Shown: piece after piece, positions 50,289 through 57,763 of the stretch
How positions within the stretch are numbered: position 1 is the first letter of the stretch
How the letters are laid out: every line of letters begins with the position of its first letter
From: SIG603 sp044432645
Lineage (GTDB): Bacteria; Bacillota; Clostridia; Oscillospirales; Acutalibacteraceae
Direction of reading: 5' to 3'
DNA length: 64,000 bases
Assembly (NCBI GenBank): GCA_044432645.1
Contig: JAWXUM010000005.1
Coordinates: 1-64,000 of the forward strand
Notes under the pieces: generated by a model
Database searches by the model: none
The model's input: the letters and a program-made list of their open reading frames with translations, nothing else
What the model was told of the DNA's origin: nothing
Translations under genes and position numbers: made by a program

Positions 50289-52064
50289 ATGAAAATTGAA
50301 AACATTAGTGGACTAAAAAGAACTGCCTATTGTGGTCAGTTTAGAGCAGAGCATATCGGTCAAACAGTAACAGTTTTTGGCTGGGTTCAAAGAAGACGTG
50401 ACTTAGGACAACTTATCTTTATCGACTTAAGGGACAGAACAGGCTTGTTACAACTTGCTTTTGACGACAATACAGACAGAGAAGTTTTCGAAAAAGCTTT
50501 TGCTGTTCGTAGTGAATATGTTCTAGCAGCTATCGGTACAGTTCGTGAGAGAAGCTCAAAAAACAAAGATATTCCAACTGGCGAAATTGAAATTGAAGTT
50601 AAAGAACTTCGAATTTTAGGCGTTTCTGAAACTCCTCCTTTCGAAATTCTTGCTAACTCAAAAGCTGGCGAAGATGTTAGACTTAAACACAGATATTTGG
50701 ATTTAAGAAGACCAGACCTTCAAGCTAACATGATTATGCGCCATAACATAGCAAAAACTACAAGAGAATATTTTTATGGTAACGGATTTATCGAGATTGA
50801 AACTCCAATTTTAATGCGTTCAACTCCAGAGGGTGCAAGGGACTACCTTGTTCCAAGCCGTATTCATAAAGGTAATTTCTATGCACTTCCACAGTCCCCA
50901 CAACTTTACAAACAACTTTCAATGGTAGCTGGTTTTGACAGATATATTCAACTTGCTCGTTGCTTTAGAGATGAAGATTTAAGAGCAGACAGACAACCTG
51001 AATTCACTCAAATCGACATGGAGATGTCTTTTGTAGACGTTGAAGACGTTCTTGCAATGGGCGAGGGTTATATTCAAAAACTTTTCAAAGATGTTTTAAA
51101 CGTAGAAGTTCCAATGCCACTTCCAAGATTAACTTATACAGATGCTATGAACAAATACGGTAGCGATAAACCAGACACAAGATATGGCATGGAAATTTGC
51201 GACCTTACAAATGTTGTAAAAGACAGCGAATTTGTTGTTTTCAAAAACGCAATTGCTGGTGGTGGTAGTGTTCGTGCTATCACAGCTAAAAACTGTGTTG
51301 ATAAATTAACAAGAAAAGAAGTTGACAAATTAACTGAATATGTTAAAGGTATTGGTGGTAAAGGTATCGCTTGGATTAGAAGAACAAAAGATGCAGACAG
51401 CTCTTCATTCGCTAAATTTATGACAGCTGACGAAATGACAGCTATTTACGAAAAAACAGGCGCCCAAAAAGGTGATGTAGTTTTAATTATTGCTGATACT
51501 AATAATAGTCATGTTCTAACTCAACTAGGTTCGCTTAGAACTACAGTTGCTAAAAAACTTGACATTATACCAGAAGGATTTAACTTCCTATGGGTTGTCG
51601 AGTTCCCATTCTTCGAGCATGACGAAGAAACAAACCAATGGGTTGCAATGCACCACGCATTTACTTCGCCAATGGACGAGTGCCTAGAATATTTAGAAAC
51701 AGACAAAGGTGCCGTTAAAGCAAAAGCTTACGACCTTGTTTTAAACGGAACAGAGCTTTGCAGTGGTTCTATTCGAATTACAAACCCAGAACTTCAAAGC
51801 AGAATGTTCGATTTACTTGGAATTACACAGGAAGATGCTGGGAAAAAATTTGGTTTCTTGTTAGAAGCTTTCAAATACGGCGCCCCTCCACACGGTGGTA
51901 TGGGAATTGGTCTTGACAGGCTTGCAATGATTATGTCAAACTGTGACAGCCTAAAAGATGTTGTAGCTTTCCCTAAAGTTCAAAACGCAAGCGAGCTTAT
52001 GACAATGGCACCAGGTGATGTAGACCAAATTCAACTTGATGAGTTGGGTATTAAATTAGTTTAA
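50289..52064 (+). CDS. aspS: Aspartyl-tRNA synthetase
   Basis: A 591-residue bacterial-type AspRS. An N-terminal OB-fold anticodon domain (VTVFGWVQRRRDLGQLIFIDLRDR), class II motifs (RYLDLRRPDLQ, RCFRDEDLRADRQPEFTQID, GAPPHGGMGIGLDRL) and the GAD insertion domain typical of bacteria (about 280-420). It charges tRNA-Asp, and the T-box 2.7 kb upstream is predicted to sense that same tRNA. The ATG at 50289 has AAAAAGGTG upstream; the longer open frame runs through repeats and is rejected. Confidence 0.96.
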   Translation: MKIENISGLKRTAYCGQFRAEHIGQTVTVFGWVQRRRDLGQLIFIDLRDRTGLLQLAFDDNTDREVFEKAFAVRSEYVLAAIGTVRERSSKNKDIPTGEIEIEVKELRILGVSETPPFEILANSKAGEDVRLKHRYLDLRRPDLQANMIMRHNIAKTTREYFYGNGFIEIETPILMRSTPEGARDYLVPSRIHKGNFYALPQSPQLYKQLSMVAGFDRYIQLARCFRDEDLRADRQPEFTQIDMEMSFVDVEDVLAMGEGYIQKLFKDVLNVEVPMPLPRLTYTDAMNKYGSDKPDTRYGMEICDLTNVVKDSEFVVFKNAIAGGGSVRAITAKNCVDKLTRKEVDKLTEYVKGIGGKGIAWIRRTKDADSSSFAKFMTADEMTAIYEKTGAQKGDVVLIIADTNNSHVLTQLGSLRTTVAKKLDIIPEGFNFLWVVEFPFFEHDEETNQWVAMHHAFTSPMDECLEYLETDKGAVKAKAYDLVLNGTELCSGSIRITNPELQSRMFDLLGITQEDAGKKFGFLLEAFKYGAPPHGGMGIGLDRLAMIMSNCDSLKDVVAFPKVQNASELMTMAPGDVDQIQLDELGIKLV

Positions 52065-52095
52065 TAAAAAAACCTATATATAGTGCTTTTAAAAG

Positions 52096-52135
52096 CGCCG
52101 TTAACAATTTCAAGTTTTTGTTAACGGCGTTTTTT
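52096..52135 (+). terminator. Terminator after aspS
   Basis: A perfect 12-bp stem CGCCGTTAACAA / TTGTTAACGGCG followed by TTTTTT ends the T-box operon. Confidence 0.93.
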
Positions 52136-52262
52136 GTTTGTCAAGTAAAATTTAAACGTTAAAATGCACAAATTTTTCTTGTTTCAATTATAAAAAATAT
52201 AAAATTTCGTAAATTCGATAATAGAATATTTAGTTGTTAATTTAAAATATTTTTTATAAAAC

Positions 52263-52278
52263 CACAATATATAGTGTG
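52263..52278 (+). promoter_or_regulatory. NrdR box upstream of nrdD
   Basis: The 16-bp near-palindrome CACAATATATAGTGTG matches the NrdR-box style ACAnwATATATwGTGT. It lies 8 bp upstream of the -35 hexamer. NrdR represses ribonucleotide reductase genes when dATP is high. Confidence 0.75.
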
Positions 52279-52286
52279 TATACCTC

Positions 52287-52315
52287 TTGACAAAACCTAA
52301 CAAATAATATATAAT
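52287..52315 (+). promoter_or_regulatory. Promoter of nrdD
   Basis: TTGACA (52287-52292), a 17-bp spacer and TATAAT (52310-52315), giving a short leader before the ATG at 52351. Confidence 0.88.
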
Positions 52316-52350
52316 CATAAATACTATCAATGATATACGAGGAGAAACTA

Positions 52351-54630
52351 ATGGTAAAATCAATTAGAAAAAGAAACGGCAAGGAAGTTTCATTTGATTC
52401 AAAAAAAATTCGTAACGCTATTTTCAAAGCAAATATTAGAATTGCTTTAGAAAAAATGAGCGAAGAAGATATAGACTTTTTAACATTTAGTGTTGTAAAA
52501 GCTATTGAAAATCATGACGAAGTTATAACAGTTGAAGAAATTCAAGATTTAGTTGAAGAGAAACTTATAAAAGCTGGTTTTGCTAAAACGGCTAAAGCTT
52601 ATATTTTATACCGTGCCGAACATCAAAAAATGAGAAGTATGGATGCTGATTTAGTTAAAATCTATCAAGATTTAAGCTTTAAACCAGCAGAAGATGCTGA
52701 CCTAAAACGTGAAAATGCTAATATCGACGCCGACACTGCTATGGGTACCATGCTAAAATACGGCAGTGAGGGTGCAAAAAGTTTCTATGATAAATTTGTT
52801 ATTCCGTCAGAAATAGCAGACTCTCACGCTAGAGGCGACATTCACATTCACGACAAAGATTTCTACACACTAACAGAAACTTGTTGCCAAATCGATTTGC
52901 TTAAATTATTCGACGGTGGTTTTTCAACAGGCCACGGCTATTTAAGAGAACCAAACGATATTAGAAGTTACGCAGCACTAGCTTGTATTGCAATTCAAGC
53001 TAATCAAAACGAAATGCACGGTGGCCAAGCTGTTCCTAACTTTGATTTTTCTATGGCGCCAGGTGTTGACAAAACTTTCAAAAAAGAGTACAAAAAAGCT
53101 TTAATACAGTTTTTGCAAATTACACTTGCTATTAGCAATGAAGAATCTGAAAAATTAGTAGACTCTGTTATGGAAAACATTCCTGAAATTATCGCTATGG
53201 ATAAAATCAGTATTTTCCAAAAAGATTTTGTAAAAGAAGCTATAAACAAAAAACTTGTAGACGAAGAATTAGCTCAAAAAGCAGTTAAATACGCAGAAGA
53301 AACTGCAATGCAAACTACCGACAAAGCTACTTACCAAGCTATGGAAGCGTTAATTCATAATCTTAACACAATGAACTCAAGAGCAGGTGCTCAAGTTCCA
53401 TTTAGTTCACTTAACTATGGTACCGACACTTCTATGCAAGCAAGAATGGTTATAAAAAACTTGCTTCTATCAACTGAAAAAGGGTTAGGCGACGGCGAAA
53501 CACCTGTCTTCCCTATTCAAATTTTCAAAGTTAAAGAGGGTATAAGTTATAACCCAGAAGACCCTAACTACGACTTATTTAAACTTGCTATGAAAGTTTC
53601 AGCTAAAAGATTATTCCCAAATTTCAGCTTCTTAGACGCTCCATTTAACCTACAATACTATAAAGAGGGCGACTACAACACAGAAGTTGCTTACATGGGT
53701 TGTAGAACAAGAGTTATGGGAAATGTTCACGACAAATCACGTGAATCAACTTGTGGCAGAGGTAACTTAAGCTTCACTTCAATCAATCTTCCAAGAATTG
53801 GTATCGAAGCTAAAGGTGATATGAAAAAATTCTACGAAATTTTAGACGAAAGAATAGAACTTGTAGAGGAACAACTTTTACACAGATTTAAAATTCAATC
53901 TAGCAAAAAATGCTACAACTATCCATTCCTAATGGGACAAGGCGTTTGGATAGATTCAGAATTTTTAAATAAAACTGACTCAATTGCAGAAGTTATCAAA
54001 CACGGAACACTTACAATAGGCTTTATTGGTCTAGCTGAAACTTTGGTTGCACTAACTGGCAAACACCACGGCGAAAGCGAAGAAAGCTATAAACTAGGCT
54101 ACGACATTATCGCTTATATGCGTAAGAAAATGGACGAAAAAGCCGAAGAAACAAAGCTTAACTGGAGCTTAATTGGCACACCAGCAGAAGGTTTGTCAGG
54201 CCGTTTCATTAGAATAGACAAGAAAAAATACGGAATCATCAAAGGTGTTACAGACAGAGATTACTACACTAACTCTTTCCATGTACCTGTTTATTATAAC
54301 ATTAACGCTTACCAAAAAATTCAAAAAGAAGCTCCTTTCCACGCACTAACAAACGCTGGCCATATCAGCTATGTTGAGCTTGATGGTGACACTTGCAAAA
54401 ATATCGATGCTTTTGAAAGTATTGTTCGTTGCATGAAAGAAGCTGGTTTTGGTTATGGTTCAATCAACCACCCAGTAGACCGTGACCCAGTTTGTGGCTT
54501 TAACGGAATTATCGACGAAGTTTGCCCAAGATGTGGCAGACGTGACGGCGAGGGTGTTTCTATAGCTAAACTTAAAGAGCTTAAAAACAAATACCACGAT
54601 GTACCAGACTACACATACTATAAATATTAA
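52351..54630 (+). CDS. nrdD: Anaerobic ribonucleotide reductase, large part without glycyl-radical loop
   Basis: A 759-residue class III reductase chain. An N-terminal ATP-cone (about 1-95, KSIRKRNGKEVSFDSKKI), then the barrel with HIHDKDFYTLTETCC and the active-site Cys in RESTCGRGNLSFTSINL. Near the end come VCGF and CPRCGRRDGEG, normally the zinc-binding part just before the radical loop RxxGYL. Here the chain stops 28 residues later (PDYTYYKY) and has no GYL motif at all. That motif is in the separate gene at 54830-55003. GAGGAG precedes the ATG at 52351. Promoter and NrdR box are upstream. The activase nrdG is not in the window. Confidence 0.93.
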   Translation: MVKSIRKRNGKEVSFDSKKIRNAIFKANIRIALEKMSEEDIDFLTFSVVKAIENHDEVITVEEIQDLVEEKLIKAGFAKTAKAYILYRAEHQKMRSMDADLVKIYQDLSFKPAEDADLKRENANIDADTAMGTMLKYGSEGAKSFYDKFVIPSEIADSHARGDIHIHDKDFYTLTETCCQIDLLKLFDGGFSTGHGYLREPNDIRSYAALACIAIQANQNEMHGGQAVPNFDFSMAPGVDKTFKKEYKKALIQFLQITLAISNEESEKLVDSVMENIPEIIAMDKISIFQKDFVKEAINKKLVDEELAQKAVKYAEETAMQTTDKATYQAMEALIHNLNTMNSRAGAQVPFSSLNYGTDTSMQARMVIKNLLLSTEKGLGDGETPVFPIQIFKVKEGISYNPEDPNYDLFKLAMKVSAKRLFPNFSFLDAPFNLQYYKEGDYNTEVAYMGCRTRVMGNVHDKSRESTCGRGNLSFTSINLPRIGIEAKGDMKKFYEILDERIELVEEQLLHRFKIQSSKKCYNYPFLMGQGVWIDSEFLNKTDSIAEVIKHGTLTIGFIGLAETLVALTGKHHGESEESYKLGYDIIAYMRKKMDEKAEETKLNWSLIGTPAEGLSGRFIRIDKKKYGIIKGVTDRDYYTNSFHVPVYYNINAYQKIQKEAPFHALTNAGHISYVELDGDTCKNIDAFESIVRCMKEAGFGYGSINHPVDRDPVCGFNGIIDEVCPRCGRRDGEGVSIAKLKELKNKYHDVPDYTYYKY

Positions 54631-54678
54631 ATCGTATGGAGCGACCATCGGTTACATATGTTGATTACAAACAGTTTT

Positions 54679-54803
54679 GTAGGGTTGGGTCTTGACCCAA
54701 CCGTGGAATGGTCAAAACTATTCCCTACAGTTCTCCACATAATCAACACGCTCGACCACCTGTCGTTCCACAAAACAAACCGTAGGGCGCCCCTTGCGGG
54801 TAT
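54679..54803. repeat. Palindromic repeats between the two nrdD parts
   Basis: Three GTAG-foot units: 54679-54703 (plus, arms GGTTGGGTC / GACCCAACC), 54705-54728 (minus, GTAGGG AATAGT..ACCATTCC) and 54782-54803 (plus, GTAGGGCGCCCCTTGCGGG). The first two form an inverted pair. Other degenerate hairpin pieces (GCTCGACC..., 54750-54770) fill the rest of the 199-bp gap. Confidence 0.8.
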
Positions 54804-54829
54804 AAATTAAATCTAAAGGAGATAAAAAT

Positions 54830-55003
54830 ATGTCAGCACAAAGAGTAACAGAAGATGCAATAATGGTAGGCGAAGGCAAAAAATTCGAAAGAATTAGAAG
54901 GATTACAGGCTATTTAGTAGGTACAACAGACCGTTGGAACGACGCTAAAAGAGCAGAAGAAAAAGACAGAGTAAAACACGGCATGGAGTGCTGTGGTAAA
55001 TAA
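54830..55003 (+). CDS. Stand-alone glycyl-radical domain of anaerobic ribonucleotide reductase
   Basis: A 57-residue protein not joined to the main chain. It contains KFERIRRITGYLVGTTDRWNDA, the C-terminal loop of NrdD in which the Gly (residue 27, codon 54908-54910) becomes the stable radical after activation by NrdG. The ending GMECCGK has two Cys that might add to the metal site. It has its own start signal, AAAGGAGATAAAAATATG. It is probably an essential subunit that docks on the long chain, much as GrcA/YfiD does for damaged pyruvate formate-lyase. Its stop lies 5 bp before a terminator hairpin into which an element is inserted. Confidence 0.9.
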   Translation: MSAQRVTEDAIMVGEGKKFERIRRITGYLVGTTDRWNDAKRAEEKDRVKHGMECCGK

Positions 55004-55008
55004 AAGCA

Positions 55009-55035
55009 AAGTGGGTACACGACGTGTACCCACTT
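55009..55035. terminator. Left copy of a duplicated terminator hairpin (nrdD)
   Basis: A 27-nt stem-loop AAGTGGGTACAC-GAC-GTGTACCCACTT, identical to 55279-55305. On the minus strand it is followed by a T-rich stretch; on the plus strand it runs into the element without a U-tract. Confidence 0.92.
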
Positions 55036-55278
55036 CAGAGTGTCAAAGAACCTATATTGTAAAAAAAGTTGCACAAACATTGTAAGGGCGAGCTGTGCTC
55101 GTCCGTGGATAAAACAAAAAGTTTTGTCTTGTTTTGTGTAAAATAGAGAAATGTTTTTATTAATTTTATAAAAGCACTAAATTAACATCTTGATTTCGGA
55201 CGAGCACAGCTCGCCCCTACCATTTTTAAAATGCATTTTCGGTATTTTACACAAATACAAAACCTTTTTCGACAAGCA
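55036..55278 (+). mobile_element. About 242-bp non-coding element, copy 3
   Basis: The same element as at 4043 and 31607, with an extra 8 bp or so in the centre. It begins CAGAGTGTC and ends CGACAAGC(A), the last two bases of the usual CTG end being absent. The inverted GTAG palindromes are at 55082-55105 (foot GTAA) and 55197-55220. It has more base changes than the other two, so it is probably older. It is flanked by perfect direct repeats of a whole terminator hairpin. Confidence 0.88.
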
Positions 55279-55305
55279 AAGTGGGTACACGACGTGTACC
55301 CACTT
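55279..55305. terminator. Right copy of the duplicated terminator hairpin (nrdD)
   Basis: The same hairpin as 55009-55035, followed by TTTTT, able to stop plus-strand transcripts. Confidence 0.92.
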
Positions 55306-55311
55306 TTTTTC

Positions 55312-55932
55312 TTATCTTAAAAGATATTCAACAGCATTTTTAACCAAAATTCTGTTGCCCTCGTCTTTAAATTGTTTTGGAGTATGACCATTCATCAAAT
55401 AAACAACTTCGCCTTTGCCAAATTTCTTTTTCCAGCTGTTAATAAAAGTTTGACCGTCATAAACAAATTCAGTTAAAACAGTAATATTTGAAACTTCGTC
55501 CATAATATATGTATAAGGTTCTTCAAAAGTTACAAAATCTTCTAAATCTTTTGTAATTGGGTCGTTTTTATCAATCGCTTTTACAGTAATATCATTAATT
55601 TTTGGATGAGATTTAAATTTTGCACCAAAAATTTGAATAAGCTCTGGGTAATCGTTTATAACAACGCTTGCATGCATAGTTAAAATTGGACTACCATTTG
55701 CAACGTAAGTAATTATAGAAGCTATAATTTCTTCACTATTTTCGCCAATTTCCCACTTATCTTTATAAAGAATAAGCAAGTCATAGTCATTAAGTTTTAA
55801 AAGAATATTATAATCTTCTGAAACCTCTACTTCGTATTTGTCGCCGATAATTTCTTTAATTTCATCGTCAACTCCGCCAAGTGGATGCCATTTTGCTGTA
55901 GTAATGTCGCCAAATATTAGAATTTTTTTCAT
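55312..55932 (-). CDS. ThuA-like domain protein
   Basis: A 206-residue protein with the ThuA (trehalose-utilisation, class I glutamine amidotransferase-like) fold: LILYKDKWEIGEN, GSPILTMHASVVIND, HPKINDITVKAID and GEVVYLMNGHTPKQF. Family members act on sugars, but the reaction is unsettled. It lacks a signal peptide. It converges on the nrdD genes and shares their terminator, which now holds the inserted element. AAAGGAGTAGGATT precedes the ATG. Confidence 0.8.
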   Translation of the reverse strand: MKKILIFGDITTAKWHPLGGVDDEIKEIIGDKYEVEVSEDYNILLKLNDYDLLILYKDKWEIGENSEEIIASIITYVANGSPILTMHASVVINDYPELIQIFGAKFKSHPKINDITVKAIDKNDPITKDLEDFVTFEEPYTYIMDEVSNITVLTEFVYDGQTFINSWKKKFGKGEVVYLMNGHTPKQFKDEGNRILVKNAVEYLLR

Positions 55933-56033
55933 AATCCTACTCCTTTTAATTTAATTTATTTAATTGTACTCCTTATAAATTAAAAATTCAATATATTTTT
56001 ACAATTATTTACTATATAAAATTAAAAAACCTA

Positions 56034-56062
56034 TTGCAAAGTATACCAATTTAGTGTATATT
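56034..56062 (+). promoter_or_regulatory. Promoter of the iscS-iscU operon with inverted repeat
   Basis: TTGCAA (56034-56039), a 17-bp spacer and TATATT (56057-56062). The inverted repeat TATAC-N9-GTATA at 56042-56060 overlaps spacer and -10, a plausible operator for an Rrf2/IscR-type regulator. Confidence 0.65.
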
Positions 56063-56116
56063 ATAAATGTAAGGAATTATACTAATTTCAAGACACAATT
56101 TGAAAGGAAACTTTTT

Positions 56117-57301
56117 ATGAATAGATTAGTTTACGCTGATAACGCAGCAACAACTGCAGTTTCAGCAAGTGTTGTAGAGGCTATGTTACCTTGTTTCACA
56201 AAAAACTACGGTAATCCATCAAGCCTGTACACTATTGGAGCCGAAGCTAAAGAAGCTTTGGACAATGCAAGAAATCAAGTAGCAAGCGCATTAGGCTGTG
56301 AAAGTGGCGAAATATATTTTACTGGTTGTGGAAGTGAAAGTGACAACTGGGCGATAAAATCATACGCTAAAAAAATGCAAAAAGTAGGCAAAAACCATAT
56401 TATCACTTCTAAATTTGAACATCACGCTGTACTTCACTGCTGTGAAAAGCTTGAAAAAGAGGGTTTTGAAGTAACATACCTTGACGTATACGAAGACGGC
56501 ATTATAAAACTTGAAGACCTTAAAAATGCAATCACCGATAAAACTGCACTGGTTACTATAATGTACGCAAACAACGAAATTGGCACAGTTCAACCTATTA
56601 AAGAAATAGGCGAAATTTGCAGAAATAAAAAAGTTGTTTTCCACACTGATGCTGTACAAGCTGTTGGAAATATTGCTATAAATGTTAAAGAGCAAAACAT
56701 CGACATGCTTTCTTTAAGTGGCCACAAACTTCACGCACCTAAGGGAATTGGCGCTTTATACATTAAAAAAGGTATCGTAATGCCTAACCTTTTAGACGGT
56801 GGTGCTCAAGAAAAAGGCAAACGTGCTGGTACTGAAAATGTAGCATCTATAGTTGGTCTAGGACAAGCTATCAAAGAAGCTACTGACACAATTGAAGAAA
56901 AGAACACTAAACTTAAAGCAATGCAGGACAAGCTTATAGACGGTATTCTAAAAATAGAAAGAAGTCGTTTAAACGGACACCGTGAAAACAGACTTTATGC
57001 GACAACTAATTTCTGTTTTGAAGGCATTGAGGGCGAATCTCTTCTTTTAATGCTTGATATGAACGGAATTAGCGCCTCTTCTGGTTCTGCTTGTACAAGT
57101 GGTTCACTTGACCCAAGCCATGTTCTTTTATCTATCGGATTACCACACGCTGTAGCTCACGGTTCTTTAAGACTTAGCTTTTCAAAATACAACAGCATGG
57201 AAGACGTAGATTATATATTAGAAGTTTTACCACCTATAGTGGAAAGACTTAGAGCAATGTCCCCACTTTGGGACCATATTATTAAAGGAGAAACAGTTTA
57301 A
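56117..57301 (+). CDS. iscS: Cysteine desulfurase (NifS/IscS family)
   Basis: A 394-residue PLP enzyme. It has FHTDAVQAVG, the PLP lysine in LSLSGHKLHAPKGIGALYI (about residue 207) and the sulfur-carrying Cys in SSGSACTSGSLDPSHVL (about residue 328). It takes sulfur from cysteine for iron-sulfur cluster building on IscU, whose gene follows after 3 bp. ATG at 56117 has AAAGGAAAC upstream; the earlier start codon in frame lies inside the promoter. Confidence 0.93.
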   Translation: MNRLVYADNAATTAVSASVVEAMLPCFTKNYGNPSSLYTIGAEAKEALDNARNQVASALGCESGEIYFTGCGSESDNWAIKSYAKKMQKVGKNHIITSKFEHHAVLHCCEKLEKEGFEVTYLDVYEDGIIKLEDLKNAITDKTALVTIMYANNEIGTVQPIKEIGEICRNKKVVFHTDAVQAVGNIAINVKEQNIDMLSLSGHKLHAPKGIGALYIKKGIVMPNLLDGGAQEKGKRAGTENVASIVGLGQAIKEATDTIEEKNTKLKAMQDKLIDGILKIERSRLNGHRENRLYATTNFCFEGIEGESLLLMLDMNGISASSGSACTSGSLDPSHVLLSIGLPHAVAHGSLRLSFSKYNSMEDVDYILEVLPPIVERLRAMSPLWDHIIKGETV

Positions 57302-57304
57302 ATT

Positions 57305-57748
57305 ATGGCATATAGTAAAAAAGTAATGGAACATTTTGCAAGCCCTAAAAATGTTGGTGAAATGAAAGACGCTAACGGTATTGGCGAAGTAGGCAACTCC
57401 AAATGTGGAGATATTATGAGAATGTACATCAAAGTTGAAAACAACATTATAACCGATGTAAGTTTTATGACTTTTGGTTGTGGCGCAGCTATTGCAACAA
57501 GCAGTATGGCAACAGAGCTTATAAAAGGTAAATCTATTGACGAGGCTTTAACGCTAACAAATAGCGCTGTTATGGAAGCTTTGGACGGTTTACCACCAGT
57601 TAAAGTTCACTGTAGCGTTCTAGCTGAACAAGCAATTAAAACAGCCGTAGCAGATTACTACACAAGACAAGGCATAGACCCAACTCCATTTGTAGGAGAA
57701 ATTAAAAACGATTGCCATGACCATGGCTCTTGTGGTTGTGATTTATAA
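57305..57748 (+). CDS. iscU: Iron-sulfur cluster scaffold IscU/NifU-like
   Basis: A 147-residue scaffold with the three cluster ligands in NSKCGD, FGCGAAIA and VHCSVLAEQ. The C-terminal DCHDHGSCGCDL is extra and Cys/His-rich, common for NifU-like proteins of Clostridia. It works with the upstream desulfurase; hscAB, fdx and iscR are not present. The ATG at 57305 follows the iscS stop by 3 bp, so the two are co-translated. Confidence 0.93.
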   Translation: MAYSKKVMEHFASPKNVGEMKDANGIGEVGNSKCGDIMRMYIKVENNIITDVSFMTFGCGAAIATSSMATELIKGKSIDEALTLTNSAVMEALDGLPPVKVHCSVLAEQAIKTAVADYYTRQGIDPTPFVGEIKNDCHDHGSCGCDL

Positions 57749-57763
57749 TATTTAGAGGTATTA

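Noticed and set aside
52072..52086. Second NrdR box
   Set aside because: CTATATATAG is palindromic but lies at the aspS stop, about 190 bp from the clear box, and lacks the outer ACA/TGT bases.
54620..54840. nrdD split as a sequencing or assembly error
   Set aside because: No one- or two-base fix joins the parts: a 199-bp gap with stops and repeats separates them, and the small gene has its own ribosome site.
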